The notes under the pieces are model-generated. The model ran no database searches. It had not been told where the DNA came from and worked only from the letters and a program-made list of their open reading frames with translations. Below, piece after piece: positions 52,017 to 61,151 of a stretch of DNA of 64,000 nt (position 1 is the first letter of the stretch; the number at the start of each line of letters is the position of its first letter). The DNA is from Myxococcales bacterium (GTDB lineage Bacteria; Myxococcota_A; Polyangia; Polyangiales; Polyangiaceae): assembly GCA_016703425.1 (NCBI GenBank), contig JADJCA010000011.1:124001-188000 (forward strand), in the 5' to 3' direction. A program made the translations under genes and the position numbers.

Positions 52017-54011
52017 ATGTTCCATCAACGTCCGCATGCGGGCGTCTCGCTGCGCGAGGCGCCGGTGACGGCGCTCACCGACGCAGCTCCCGCGGGGCCG
52101 CGCTTCGTCGTCGTTCCCTTTGGCGTTCCCGAAGACGGACGCGGGCTCGGGCTCGGGCTCGCGGCGCTCGTTCATCACTTCGGCCGCCTCGAGGGAGACA
52201 ACGTGGCGCTCGCGCAGCTCCTGTCGAGGCCGCAGGCGCCGAGTGAGAAGCCAACGGCTGCTGAAGCGGCCATGAACCCCGCGGCGTGGAGCGAGCTCGA
52301 AAAGAGAGGCGATGCACCGCGCGGCGTCGAGGTCGTGATCTCGGGCAACTTCGAGCCGCCGGAAGGGGGGTCGGGACTCTTGGAGCTCGTAGCCTTCGAC
52401 CCGAGCTCCGGGAAGGTTCTCGCGAGCGGCGAGACAACGGTGCTCTCGGCGCAGGCTGGCCGCGCTGTGGCCGAGACCTGCGACCGCGTGTTCCGCGAGA
52501 TGGGCGGCGAGCTCGACCTCGCCTCGCGCGTGGGTGAGCTGGAATGGGAGGCCCTCGAGAGCATCCTCTACGCCGAGCGGGCCGCGATCTACGATCCGGT
52601 GCGCGGAGAGCCGCACGACCGCATGGCGGCGCTCATTCACCTGGGCCGCGCCGTCGAAGAGGCTCCGCGCTCGCGCTACGCCGCGAGCCGCCTCTCGCAC
52701 TTGGCCCTCGAGGCCGCGATGCTGGGCGATCGGCGCCTCGCCGAAGCCGGCCATCGTGCCCTCGCGCGCGCGTCGGCCGACGCGCCGGCGAACATCGATC
52801 TCTTGGAGGCCCGCGCGGCGCTAGAGCTGCGCCTCGGGTCCACGGTGGAGGCCGAGGTCGCCGCCTTGTCGGCGCTCGCGCAGTCGCCGGGGCGCAGCCG
52901 GTTGCACGCGCTCGTTTCTGAGGCGCGCCGCACGCGCGGCGACTTCCCCGCGGCGAACGCCGCCATCGCCGAAGGCTTCACGAAAGCGGGCCGCGATCCG
53001 ATCTTGCTCACGGAATACGGCACGCTCCAGGTCGAGAGCGGCGACGCGATCGGCGCGCGCCACGCGTGGCTCGAGGCGTTGTCCTTCTCGCCGCTCTTCC
53101 CGCCGGCCTTCCTCAACCTGGCGGCGCTCGCGCTCCGGGAGCGCGACGAGACCGGTGCCGCGTCGCTCGTCGATCGCGCGCTCACAACGGACGCTGCCCA
53201 TCCCGAGGTGTTGCGACGAGCCGTGGTGCTAGCGTTGGCCTTCGAGCCCGAAGGCTTGGCGCGGGCGGCGCGAATCGTGAAGATCGGCAACCTGCTCCTG
53301 TCGCATGCGCCCAACGACGTCTGGGCTCTCCTCGCCACCGCGCATGCGCTTTCGCAGACGGGCCCCAAGGAAGAGGCCCTGCGTCGCTTCCAACAGGTCG
53401 AGCGCCTGGCAGCCGACACGGCGCTGGCAGCGGAAGCCGCGCGCGGCCTCTTTCACGTGGAGGCACCTGCGGCGGCCCGCGAGATCGACGAGACCATCAC
53501 GAAGGCACTCTCGGCGGAGCGCGCCGAGCTTGAGCTCATCGCGGGCCGAGCGCGGGCGCTCGCCCTCGAACACGGGGTGTGGACGGCGAAGCTCGCGGTC
53601 GGCATCGCGGAGCGGCGGCTCGGCCTTTCTACGGAGGCGTACCAGGCCTTCGAAGAGACGCTCGAACGAGCGCCCGGCTGCGTCGAAGCGCATCTCGAGC
53701 TGGCTACGCTCGCCGCCGAGGTCGATCGACCGGTCGACGCCGTGGCGCACGCGGAGCGCGCCCTCGAATTGGCCGGCGAGTCGCGACAAACGCTCCTGGT
53801 GCTGGGGCAGGCGCTCGTGGCGGCGAGGCAACCTAACGACGCGCGCCTCGTGATCGATCGCCTTCTCGCCGCCGACGCCGACGATCCGGCCGCGCTGCGC
53901 CTCCTCGGCGACCTCGAGCGTTCGTCTTTGGCGCCGCCGCCGCCACCGGCCTCAACGCGGGGAAAGCTCGCGGAGCGCCTCGCGCGTTTCTCCGACCGAT
54001 TCCGCAGGTAG
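52017..54011 (+). CDS. Large TPR protein
   Basis: The product has 664 residues; no signal peptide. The N-terminal 160 residues have a mixed pattern (GPRFVVVPFGVPEDGRGLG, VVISGNFEPPEGGSGL, VLSAQAGRAVAETCDRVF). That could be a nucleotide-binding-like or beta-domain part. From about 200 the protein is a run of TPR-like helices rich in Ala and Leu (AALIHLGRAVEEAPRSRYAA, PAFLNLAALALRERDETGAA, VEAHLELATLAAEVDRPVDA, LVLGQALVAARQPNDARLV). It starts 13 bp after the AgmX-like gene, so the two are probably coexpressed. It may scaffold an envelope machine. The C-terminus is basic (KLAERLARFSDRFRR). Confidence 0.8.
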   Translation: MFHQRPHAGVSLREAPVTALTDAAPAGPRFVVVPFGVPEDGRGLGLGLAALVHHFGRLEGDNVALAQLLSRPQAPSEKPTAAEAAMNPAAWSELEKRGDAPRGVEVVISGNFEPPEGGSGLLELVAFDPSSGKVLASGETTVLSAQAGRAVAETCDRVFREMGGELDLASRVGELEWEALESILYAERAAIYDPVRGEPHDRMAALIHLGRAVEEAPRSRYAASRLSHLALEAAMLGDRRLAEAGHRALARASADAPANIDLLEARAALELRLGSTVEAEVAALSALAQSPGRSRLHALVSEARRTRGDFPAANAAIAEGFTKAGRDPILLTEYGTLQVESGDAIGARHAWLEALSFSPLFPPAFLNLAALALRERDETGAASLVDRALTTDAAHPEVLRRAVVLALAFEPEGLARAARIVKIGNLLLSHAPNDVWALLATAHALSQTGPKEEALRRFQQVERLAADTALAAEAARGLFHVEAPAAAREIDETITKALSAERAELELIAGRARALALEHGVWTAKLAVGIAERRLGLSTEAYQAFEETLERAPGCVEAHLELATLAAEVDRPVDAVAHAERALELAGESRQTLLVLGQALVAARQPNDARLVIDRLLAADADDPAALRLLGDLERSSLAPPPPPASTRGKLAERLARFSDRFRR

Positions 54012-54051
54012 CGGCGGGACGCGGGGCGCGCTTTGGCTTGCGTCGACGACG

Positions 54052-54729
54052 CTACGCCCGCTCGCCGAAGATGGCCGTGCCGACGCGCACCAAGGTGGCG
54101 CCAGAGGCGATCGCCACTTCGAGGTCGCTCGACATGCCCATCGACAGCTCGGGCAAGCGCGCGGGACCGCCGTGAAGGTTGCGAATCGAACGAAGCGTGT
54201 CGAAGACGCCGCGGCTCGTCTCGGGATCGCCGAAGGGCGGCATGGTCATGAGACCGCGCAGGCGCAGGCTGGGTTCGCGCTCGACGGCCGCGAGCACGCC
54301 CTCCAGGTCGGCCGGCACAACGCCGCTCTTCTGCGCTTCGCCAGCGACGCTCACTTCGACGAGGACGTCGATGGCCCGAGACGCGAGCGTCGCGCGGCGC
54401 GCGAGCTCTCGCGCCAAGTGCGTCGAGTCGACGGTCTCGACGGTGCTCACGACCGGCGCCACGAGCTTCACTTTGTTGGTCTGCAGGTGACCGGTGAAGT
54501 GCCACTCGATGTCAGCGAGATCAGCTAGCGCTTTCGCCTTCTCCCTCAGCTCTTGCGCGTAGTTCTCGCCGAAGGCGCGCTGCCCCGCCACGTAAGCCTC
54601 GCGAACGCTCGACGCCGGGTGAAGCTTCGAAATGGCCACGAGCCGCACTGTCGCCGCATCCCGTCCGGCGGCCTCCGCGGCGCGGGCCATGCGCTCTTTA
54701 ACGGCGGCGAGGCGCGCGGCAACGCTCAC
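54052..54729 (-). CDS. yggS: YggS/PROSC-family pyridoxal-phosphate homeostasis protein
   Basis: The product has 225 residues. Family marks are VRLVAISKLHPASSVREAY with the PLP lysine (ISK), FGENYAQELREKA, IEWHFTGHLQTNKVK, VSTVETVDSTHLA, VLVEVSVAGEAQKSGV, GLMTMPPFGD and LSMGMSSDLEVAIASGATLVRVG (split as LSMGMSSDLEVAI and GATLVRVGTAIFG). It binds PLP in the cytoplasm and keeps B6 vitamers balanced; it is not known to be an enzyme. The ATG at 54729 overlaps the stop of the methyltransferase gene by 4 bp. Confidence 0.96.
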   Translation of the reverse strand: MSVAARLAAVKERMARAAEAAGRDAATVRLVAISKLHPASSVREAYVAGQRAFGENYAQELREKAKALADLADIEWHFTGHLQTNKVKLVAPVVSTVETVDSTHLARELARRATLASRAIDVLVEVSVAGEAQKSGVVPADLEGVLAAVEREPSLRLRGLMTMPPFGDPETSRGVFDTLRSIRNLHGGPARLPELSMGMSSDLEVAIASGATLVRVGTAIFGERA

Positions 54730-55556
54730 CTTCGCCTCGCGTGCCAGATCATGACGTCGCTCTCACCGGTGAGCGGGCCACCGGCGAAGTCGCCGTGCAC
54801 GTCGATGGCCTCGAGGCCGTTGTAGTGGAGGAGCGCTTCGAACTCGGCGGGAAAGAACTGCCGGTGCGCCAGCGGCGTGCTCCAAGGCTCGGCGCCGTCG
54901 TGCGGCGTGAACTCCATCGTCACGAAGAGGATCTGCCGAACGGCGTCGTAGTCGAAGCGTTCGCGGTAACGGACGCGGCCCGCGGAGGGATGGCGAAACG
55001 GCGGCGAGCCGTGCCACTGGTTGGGATCGCGGGCGAGGTCGTACGGTTGCGGCGTCGAGAGATCCACGACGAAGCGTCCGCCGGGCCGGAGGTGCGCGCG
55101 GGCGCATGCGAAGAAGCCCTCCAGATCACGGCGCGTGAAGAGATGAAGCGCCGTGTTGAAGGCCGCGATGACGAGGGGGAATTGGCGCGCGAGCTTCTTC
55201 TTTCGAATGTCGCCGCGACGAAGCGTGATGCGCGCCTTGACGTGCGGCGGCTCGCTCGCGAGGCGGCGCTGAAGGTCCTTCAGCATGGCCGCGGACGCGT
55301 CGATGCCCACCACGTCGAGCCCGTGACGCGCCAGCGGGAGCGCGATGCGCCCGTTGCCGACGCCGAGTTCGAGCACCGGTCCGCCGATGGCGCGCGCCAA
55401 GTCGACGTAATACGCGACGTCGGCGACGCGGTTTTTATAGGTCGAGCCGTAGTAGGCCGGATCTTCGTAGTGTGCTGAAGCGCCGGCGCGCAGCTCAAGA
55501 TCGCGGACGGTGCCGCGCAGCTGCGCGAGCACGCGACGGCCGGCGGAGCGCGTCAC
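54726..55556 (-). CDS. Class I SAM-dependent methyltransferase
   Basis: The GTG at 55556 starts one base after the rpoZ stop, giving 276 residues. Motif I is VLELGVGNGRIALPLARHG (SAM-binding), followed by VVGIDASAAMLKDLQ, ITLRRGDIRK and FPLVIAAFNTALHLFTRRDL. FFACARAHLRPGGRFVVDL marks the end of the Rossmann part. The substrate is unknown. It is coupled to yggS downstream. The rpoZ-methyltransferase-yggS set is compact on the minus strand. Confidence 0.9.
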   Translation of the reverse strand: MTRSAGRRVLAQLRGTVRDLELRAGASAHYEDPAYYGSTYKNRVADVAYYVDLARAIGGPVLELGVGNGRIALPLARHGLDVVGIDASAAMLKDLQRRLASEPPHVKARITLRRGDIRKKKLARQFPLVIAAFNTALHLFTRRDLEGFFACARAHLRPGGRFVVDLSTPQPYDLARDPNQWHGSPPFRHPSAGRVRYRERFDYDAVRQILFVTMEFTPHDGAEPWSTPLAHRQFFPAEFEALLHYNGLEAIDVHGDFAGGPLTGESDVMIWHARRR

Positions 55557-55557
55557 G

Positions 55558-55800
55558 TCAGAGGATCGTGATCTTGTTCTGGCGGTCGATCCACTCGGAG
55601 ACCACTTCGTGGCTGTTGCGGTCGTAGTGGACCTTGCCGGCGGCGATCTCGCGAAGCGCCGTAACGGCGGCCTTGTTCTTCGACGGAACGAGCGAGGTCG
55701 AGCCCTTCATCAGCTGACGGCAGCGCGTGGAGGCAAGCACGACCAGCGCGAAGCGGTTCTCTTCGCGCTCGAGGCAGTCTTCAACGGTAACGCGAGCCAT
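55558..55800 (-). CDS. rpoZ: RNA polymerase omega subunit
   Basis: The ATG at 55800 has a clear ribosome-binding site (AGGAG) and gives 80 residues. MARVTVEDCLEREENRFALV is the typical omega start, followed by LVVLASTRCRQLMKGS and KAAVTALREIAAGKV. Omega helps assemble the beta-prime subunit and in some bacteria binds ppGpp. The next gene starts one base after the stop. Confidence 0.95.
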   Translation of the reverse strand: MARVTVEDCLEREENRFALVVLASTRCRQLMKGSTSLVPSKNKAAVTALREIAAGKVHYDRNSHEVVSEWIDRQNKITIL

Positions 55801-55975
55801 ACGTACTCCTGATTCCGAAGCGGGCGCGACGGCACAAGGCCGTCTTCCGAGTGGGGAACGGACCGTAGTCGCCCTTCTTCGGATGCGCAAGGGCGTGGCC
55901 TTTCGGTGGCCGCGGCGCCCTTCTGTTGGTGGCCTGAACGCATGCACCGTGCCTCGAGAGCGGCCCGCGCCGGCC

Positions 55976-57055
55976 TCAATGCAGCATCGCTTCGTCGTCG
56001 TCGGCGACGTCGACGCCGGGCGACTCGGCGCGGCGCAAGGCCACCGTTTCGCCGCGCGTGCACGCGCTCGTGACGGCTGGCGACGCGGTGCTGAGAATCC
56101 ACTGGGCGCCGGGAATGGCCCGGCGCAAGAGGCCCGGGAGCGCTCGCAGCGTGGCCTGGTCCTGCCCCGCCTCGATGTCATCGACCAGCGCCACGCAGTC
56201 GCGCTCCCGGAGCGACCTGCCGAGGGCGCCGGGGCCAGCTCCGCCGATGGCGCGGAGGACCGAGGCGCCGATGGCCACCAGGTGGCGAGCGCCGCGGGGG
56301 AGCTCTTCGAAGCCGGTGGTGCGTCCCTCCGCGTCTCGGAAGATCGGCTCCAACGTGTCGAGCGCCACGCCTTCGAAGCGGCGACCGAAGGGCTCGAGCA
56401 ACACGAGGAGCGTCTCCTCCAAGGCTTCTCGAAGCGCGATAAGGTGCGCGCCTTTCGCGTCGAGGGTAGCGCCCTTCTGCCGTTCTGCGGCGGCGAGCGT
56501 CGCGCCAATGACTGCGTACGAGAGGACCTGCTTGGTCTCCCTTGTCAGGTCGGCCCGCGTAGCATCCTCGACGACGGGGGGCGCCCTCACGTCGAATCGA
56601 CCGACCGTCCGCTCTGGCTGCGTCAGGAGGTTCGGCGTCCTTGAGAACCAGCGAACGCCGGAGATCATCACGCAGGCGAAGCCCCCCTGCTCTTGCGCGC
56701 GCCGATCGAAGAGCGCCTGCTCCTTCCGACGAAAGGCCGTCTCGTCGGGCGACTCGCCTTCGAGAACCGCCGTCGGGCTGCTGACGCGGAGCAGGTGGGG
56801 CCGCTCCTCGTCTTCCTCACCAAGGACGTAGTCGCAAATCACCATCGGCGCCGCGTCACCGAACTTCCGACTCGGCGGCGGCGGCGCAGCGAAGCCGGGG
56901 CGCGTCGATGCGATGGTCGCGAGCAAGGTGGTCTTGCCGGTGCGATCGCCGCCGAAGAGAACGGTGAGGGGACGCGGCGTGCCGTCGTCGACGAAGGAGA
57001 CGGTCACGTCGGCAAACGGCGAGAGCGCACGGATCCGGACGCGAGCGAGCTTCAC
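55976..57055 (-). CDS. AAA-family ATPase of the SMC/RecF-like kind
   Basis: The product has 359 residues. MKLARVRIRALSPFADVTVS is a RecF-like first strand. Walker A is LFGGDRTGKTTLLATIAST. A late LREAL helix precedes LVDDIEAGQDQATLRALPGLL as Walker B with ASP-ASP before glutamate, then WILSTASPAVTSAC as the His-switch-like strand. FGDAAPMVICDYVLGEEDEE and ISGVRWFSRTPNLL are variable middle parts. No coiled coil of SMC length exists. It is cytoplasmic and stands alone, with rpoZ 175 bp downstream. Function unknown; it may be a defence- or repair-like ATPase without a recognised partner. Confidence 0.8.
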   Translation of the reverse strand: MKLARVRIRALSPFADVTVSFVDDGTPRPLTVLFGGDRTGKTTLLATIASTRPGFAAPPPPSRKFGDAAPMVICDYVLGEEDEERPHLLRVSSPTAVLEGESPDETAFRRKEQALFDRRAQEQGGFACVMISGVRWFSRTPNLLTQPERTVGRFDVRAPPVVEDATRADLTRETKQVLSYAVIGATLAAAERQKGATLDAKGAHLIALREALEETLLVLLEPFGRRFEGVALDTLEPIFRDAEGRTTGFEELPRGARHLVAIGASVLRAIGGAGPGALGRSLRERDCVALVDDIEAGQDQATLRALPGLLRRAIPGAQWILSTASPAVTSACTRGETVALRRAESPGVDVADDDEAMLH

Positions 57056-57146
57056 AGCGCGAGCGTATCGCCTAGCGCACCGGGCGTGTCCTCATTTGCC
57101 CTGCGGCGTGGCCAGCCCACAGCTCGCTCCGGAGGAAAGGTGCGAG

Positions 57147-59177
57147 TCAGCGCCCCGTGTTCGCCGGGCCGGTGTTCGCAGGGAGGCGGCCCCGAAGGAC
57201 GTTGACGCGAAGCGACGACGCGCGCTCCGGCGTGCGCAGGACCCGGTGGGTCTCCGTCTGAAAGTCGCTGTCCTTGGCCTGGTAGATGTCGAGGAAGCGC
57301 TGCGGGTTCCGATCCACGAGCGGGAACCATGTACTTTGCACGTGCACCATGATGCGGTGGCCCGCGCGAAACGTGTGAAGCACGTCGGGGAGTGAGAACC
57401 GCACCCGTGTCGGCTCCCCGGGCTTGAAGGGCTCCGGCTTCTCGAAGCTCGTTCGGAACTTGCCGCGCATCACGTTGGCGCGAACGAGCGCTTGGTAGCC
57501 GCCCATGCGGACGCCCTTGGGGTTCGGTTGAGGGTCTTCCGCGTTCTCCGGGAACACGTCGACGACCTTCACGACCCAGTCGGCGTCGGTCCCCGTGGTG
57601 GTGACCCACAGATCGGCTTCGATGGGGCCGGCAATGGTCACATCGCTCTCGAGTTCGCCGCTCTTGTACACGACGACGTCGGGCCTCCGCGACGCGAAGC
57701 GCTGGTCGGCGACCATGTGCTCACGGTCGATGCGCGACGATGGCGCCGCTTGGTAGGGCACGGGCTTGCCGGGATCGCTCATGAAGGAATCGGCGCCCGG
57801 ACCTTCTTCGCCGAGCCGCGGCGAGGACTCATCGAGGCCGCCCTTGCCGTGAAAGAAGAGCGTCGCTTCGCGAACGCCGGCCGGTGGCCACGCGGGGAAG
57901 GCTTGCCATCGATTCGTTCCCGTCTCGAAGACCACCGCCTCGGCCTGCGGCGCCACGCGCGCACCCTTCAAGTGCCGCTTGAAGAACGGCAGCTCCACCT
58001 GCTCGCGGTAGGTGAGCGACGTCTTCGCCCCGAAGGTCAGATCGCCGAGGCGGTCGCCTTCGGAGCGCGCCGAGCGGCCGTGAAACCGGGGCCCCAGGAC
58101 GAGCGTGTTCTCGCCGCGGCCCTGCCGCTCGATGCTGCGGTAGGTCTCGAGGGCCCCCCAAAGGTTCTCCGCGTCGAACCACCCGCCGACGGTCATCACG
58201 GCCGGCTTGGTGGCCTTGTAGTGCGGCCGCGGATCGCGAGCCTGCCAGAAGGCGTCGCGGGTGCCGTGCTGCACGATGTCGTTCCAAAAGGGAATCTTCC
58301 CTTCGAGGTAGCGAGCGTTCGCGTTGGCGACGGGACCGAGCCGCAAGTAGAAGTCGTAGATGTCGCCGGTCTCGGTGTCGAAGTCCCACGCCCACTTCGC
58401 CGTGGGCTTGGGTCGCACCTTGCCGAAGTTCGCGTAGAAGCCCATGGCGTCGGCGAGGCACAAGGCACCGTTTCTGTGGAAGTCATCGCCGATGAACCAC
58501 TCGGTGACGGGCGCCTGCGGCGACACCGCCTTGAGCGCCGGATGGGCGTCGATGCTGGCCTGCGCCGCATAGAAGCCCGGGTAGGAAATGCCCCACGCGC
58601 CGACCTTGCCATTGTTAGCGGGGGCGTTCTTTATCAGCCAGTCGATGGTGTCCCAGGCGTCGGTCGCCTCGTCGATGTCCTTGGGCCCGACGCCTGCGCG
58701 GCGCGGCCGTACGTCGGCGAACGCGCCTTCCGACATCATGCGACCGCGAACGTCCTGCTGAACGAAGATGAAGCCATCGCGGACGAAGGCGGCCGACGGC
58801 GCCGCCACCTCGATGGACCGAGGGTTCTTGTCGGAAGGGGTGTTGTCGACGCCATAAGGCGCGATGCCGTAGGGCGTCCGCAGCAGCATGATGGGGTACT
58901 TGCGAGCCTGATCCTTCGGAACGTACATGGCCGTGTAGAGGCGCGTTCCGTCGCGCATAGGGATCATCTGCACGTATTTCGTGTAGTGCTCACGGAAGGC
59001 GCGCGCGACATCAGCGGGCTCCTTGAGCTCGTACGGCACGAGCGGCGCTTCGGACATCGCGGGCGACGGCGTCGCCACGGCAGGCGGCGGCGCCGCGGCC
59101 TTTGGCGCTTGGGCTCCGCATGAGGCGAGCGAACAGAGGAGCATCAGAGCGAAGTGGCGCGCGCGAGCCGTGACCAT
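57147..59177 (-). CDS. CocE/NonD-type alpha/beta hydrolase lipoprotein
   Basis: The product has 676 residues with a lipoprotein signal (LMLLCSLASC, Cys20). The hydrolase domain contains PMRDGTRLYTAMYVPKDQ, DGFIFVQQDVRGRMMSEG, and KVGAWGISYPGFYAAQAS with Ser198 as nucleophile (Gly-x-Ser-Tyr-x-Gly). FGAKTSL and FFKRHLKG follow. The C-terminal jelly-roll (PPC-C-like X-Pro dipeptidyl-peptidase domain) shows ADLWVTTTGTDADWVVKVVDV, MRGKFRTSFEKPEPF and HRIMVHVQSTWFPLVDRNPQ. Enzymes of this type hydrolyse acyl or peptide bonds, substrate unknown; the protein ends with a short duplicated PANTG. Confidence 0.92.
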   Translation of the reverse strand: MVTARARHFALMLLCSLASCGAQAPKAAAPPPAVATPSPAMSEAPLVPYELKEPADVARAFREHYTKYVQMIPMRDGTRLYTAMYVPKDQARKYPIMLLRTPYGIAPYGVDNTPSDKNPRSIEVAAPSAAFVRDGFIFVQQDVRGRMMSEGAFADVRPRRAGVGPKDIDEATDAWDTIDWLIKNAPANNGKVGAWGISYPGFYAAQASIDAHPALKAVSPQAPVTEWFIGDDFHRNGALCLADAMGFYANFGKVRPKPTAKWAWDFDTETGDIYDFYLRLGPVANANARYLEGKIPFWNDIVQHGTRDAFWQARDPRPHYKATKPAVMTVGGWFDAENLWGALETYRSIERQGRGENTLVLGPRFHGRSARSEGDRLGDLTFGAKTSLTYREQVELPFFKRHLKGARVAPQAEAVVFETGTNRWQAFPAWPPAGVREATLFFHGKGGLDESSPRLGEEGPGADSFMSDPGKPVPYQAAPSSRIDREHMVADQRFASRRPDVVVYKSGELESDVTIAGPIEADLWVTTTGTDADWVVKVVDVFPENAEDPQPNPKGVRMGGYQALVRANVMRGKFRTSFEKPEPFKPGEPTRVRFSLPDVLHTFRAGHRIMVHVQSTWFPLVDRNPQRFLDIYQAKDSDFQTETHRVLRTPERASSLRVNVLRGRLPANTGPANTGR

Positions 59178-59221
59178 CGGTGGCCCTTACTCCGAGACTC
59201 GATGCGCGTCGATCGGCGGTC

Positions 59222-59710
59222 TCAGAGGCGTCGCTCGAAGTACCGAACGGTCTTGCCGCGGTCCGGCAAGAAGGCCTCGCCAACGGGCATAAAGCCCATG
59301 GCGAGATGGAACGCGTCGGACGCCGGGTTGGGCGGCTCGGCGTTCACTTCGCAACAGAGGAGCGGCACGCCGACCGCTTGGCCGTGTTCCATCAGAGCCT
59401 CGTAGAGCGCCCGCGCCAAACCCCGCTTCTGCGCGTGCGCGGCGACGCACACGCGGTCGACGTAGAGGAAGCGGAGGTGGCGCGCCAAGAACCACGAATG
59501 GTTCGGTCCCTGAGGCGGCGTTCGTTCGTCGAAGGCTATGAGGAAGGCGTCGGGAGCGCCCTCCGGTCCGAGGGCCAAGCGCGCCGCCGCAGCGGCGACG
59601 AGCCGTTCCAACTGCGCCGCGTCGAGGAGGCTCAGCTCGGCGGCGTGCGCGTTGTTGATGGCGAGCACCGTGGGCAGGTCGCTCGGGGCTATTTCGCGGA
59701 CCGCGGGCAC
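59222..59710 (-). CDS. GNAT-family N-acetyltransferase
   Basis: The product has 162 residues from the GTG at 59710. The start is REIAPSDLPTVLAINNAH, typical of GNAT. LRFLYVDRVCVAAHAQKRGLARALYEALMEHG contains the acetyl-CoA-binding motif (RGLARALY-type; here QKRGLARALYEA). FHLAMGFMPVGE ends the fold. The substrate is unknown. A short leader with TAGGCT lies 6 bases before the start. It is divergent from the SMI1-like gene. Confidence 0.88.
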   Translation of the reverse strand: MPAVREIAPSDLPTVLAINNAHAAELSLLDAAQLERLVAAAAARLALGPEGAPDAFLIAFDERTPPQGPNHSWFLARHLRFLYVDRVCVAAHAQKRGLARALYEALMEHGQAVGVPLLCCEVNAEPPNPASDAFHLAMGFMPVGEAFLPDRGKTVRYFERRL

Positions 59711-59758
59711 GTCGCGAGCCTACCGCAAAGCGCTGCAAGCTGATTTGATGGCTCGCCC

Positions 59759-60328
59759 GTGCCGGCTCCTCTTCACGAGCTCGATCAAAGGCTCGATCGC
59801 CTCCTCGCGAAGGCGCGCGCCCTCGCCGAGCTCGCCGTGATTGACGAAGTCGCGCTCTCGCCGGGCGCAACACCGGCCGAGCTTTCGGTGTTGGAGGCGC
59901 ACCTCGGGTTCGCGCTTCCGCCGGAGCTTGCCTGGCTCCTGCGACGAACGAACGGCGCCAAAGGCTTGCTCCTCTTCTTCGATCTCTTGGCCGCATCGGA
60001 CATGATGCCAGGCTCGAGCGGTCACGAGCGCAGCGAGGCCCTGAAGAAGAGCGCTGTCGACGGACGTCCGATCGTGCCACCTACGGCCCTCGTGTTCGCC
60101 GACAAGCGCGGCGATCAGCCCGACTGCGTCTGGTTCGAACCGACGCCGGATGGAGTCTGGCGCGTGGTGACGTTCGTTCCACCTTCCGGCGCCATCGTCG
60201 ACGAGGACCTGCACGCCTTCCTCGCGCGCCTTGAGAAGCGCTGCGATTGGCTCCTCGAGGACGCGGGCGAAGCGCTCCGCGCCGACCTGGCGATCTTCGG
60301 TGATGCCGACGAAGAGGGCGCCGGGTAG
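59759..60328 (+). CDS. SMI1/KNR4-family protein
   Basis: The GTG at 59759 gives 189 residues. GATPAELSVLEAHLGFALP and ELAWLLRRTNGAKGLLLFFD are the SMI1/KNR4 core, followed by DCVWFEPTPDGVWRVVTFV. The family includes immunity proteins of contact-dependent toxins and eukaryotic regulators. No toxin gene lies nearby, so this may be an orphan immunity protein or an unrelated regulator. It is cytoplasmic. The MYXO-CTERM-type gene starts 29 bp downstream. Confidence 0.8.
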   Translation: MPAPLHELDQRLDRLLAKARALAELAVIDEVALSPGATPAELSVLEAHLGFALPPELAWLLRRTNGAKGLLLFFDLLAASDMMPGSSGHERSEALKKSAVDGRPIVPPTALVFADKRGDQPDCVWFEPTPDGVWRVVTFVPPSGAIVDEDLHAFLARLEKRCDWLLEDAGEALRADLAIFGDADEEGAG

Positions 60329-60343
60329 CTCGGCGACGTGGCG

Positions 60344-60349
60344 TACCAT
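60344..60349 (+). promoter_or_regulatory. -10-like TACCAT before the MYXO-CTERM-type gene
   Basis: TACCAT ends 8 bases before the ATG at 60358. It is a weak -10 alone and is listed because the spacing matches other genes in the window. Confidence 0.3.
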
Positions 60350-60357
60350 CGCAGCTG

Positions 60358-61137
60358 ATGAATCTGCATGGCGCCGCGGCGAGGAAGACGGCGATGGGCG
60401 CGGCGCTGGCGTGCGCAGTCGTTTGCGTAACCTCTCTCCTTCACGCGCAGGCTCACGCCCCGGCCGATGCGGGAGCACAAGGAGACGCGGGCTCGGTCGC
60501 CGCGTCGCTCGACGAGGCGGAAGCGCTCGCATCGAAAGGGCACGTCATCGAGGCGCTGAAGAAGACGCACGACGTCCTCGGCGCCCTCGCGTCTTCGGGT
60601 GCGCCGCCGGCCGAGGCGGAGCGCACGAGGGCGCTCGCACGCCGGCTGCTCGACATGGCGGCGCGCGTCACGTTCACCCTGAGTCCGAGCGACGTAACGG
60701 ACGTCGCGATCGAGTTCGACAATCGAGCCATCGCGCCGGGGGCGCTTGGCAAGACCTACTCCGTCAACCCCGGTGAGCACGTGATTCGCGGCCACGCCGT
60801 TGGCAAAGACAAGCAACCCCTCGTCGCCAATCAGACGCTCTTCATTAGGCCCGGCGAGACGACGAACGTCACGGTCGCGTTCGGAACCGAATCGCCGTTT
60901 TGCACCGGAACGGTTTGCCTCACCCCCACGCAGCTCACCTGCATGAAGGCCGTGAAGACCGCGGAAGAAGAAGCTGCGTGCGCGTGCGGCGGCGGCGGCG
61001 GCAGCGAGGTCGCGCAGCGACCCGGTTGCCACGCGTGTGCCATCGGACAAGGCTCGCGCGCCAGTACGCCGGCCCTCGCGGCCCTCGCCATGGTCTTCGC
61101 GGCCATGAGCCTTCGTCGCCGCCGCGCCGCGCCGTGA
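60358..61137 (+). CDS. Secreted protein with MYXO-CTERM-type C-terminus
   Basis: The ATG at 60358 gives 259 residues. The signal is ALACAVVCVTSLLHAQA. Residues about 40-85 are helical (EAEALASKGHVIEALKKTH); residues about 100-180 look like a beta-sandwich (VTFTLSPSDVTDVAIEFDN, VNPGEHVIRGHAVGKDKQ, IRPGETTNVTVAFG). A Cys-rich part (CACGGGGG) precedes GCHACAIGQG and a hydrophobic segment (ASTPALAALAMVFAAMSL) then RRRRAAP. Cys motif, span and Arg cluster are the MYXO-CTERM pattern, which directs proteins to the cell surface. Function unknown. Confidence 0.85.
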   Translation: MNLHGAAARKTAMGAALACAVVCVTSLLHAQAHAPADAGAQGDAGSVAASLDEAEALASKGHVIEALKKTHDVLGALASSGAPPAEAERTRALARRLLDMAARVTFTLSPSDVTDVAIEFDNRAIAPGALGKTYSVNPGEHVIRGHAVGKDKQPLVANQTLFIRPGETTNVTVAFGTESPFCTGTVCLTPTQLTCMKAVKTAEEEAACACGGGGGSEVAQRPGCHACAIGQGSRASTPALAALAMVFAAMSLRRRRAAP

Positions 61138-61151
61138 GGGTCAGCCGTGAG

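Noticed and set aside
57492..59123. 543-codon plus-strand frame opposite the CocE/NonD gene
   Set aside because: Antisense shadow; no motif recognised.
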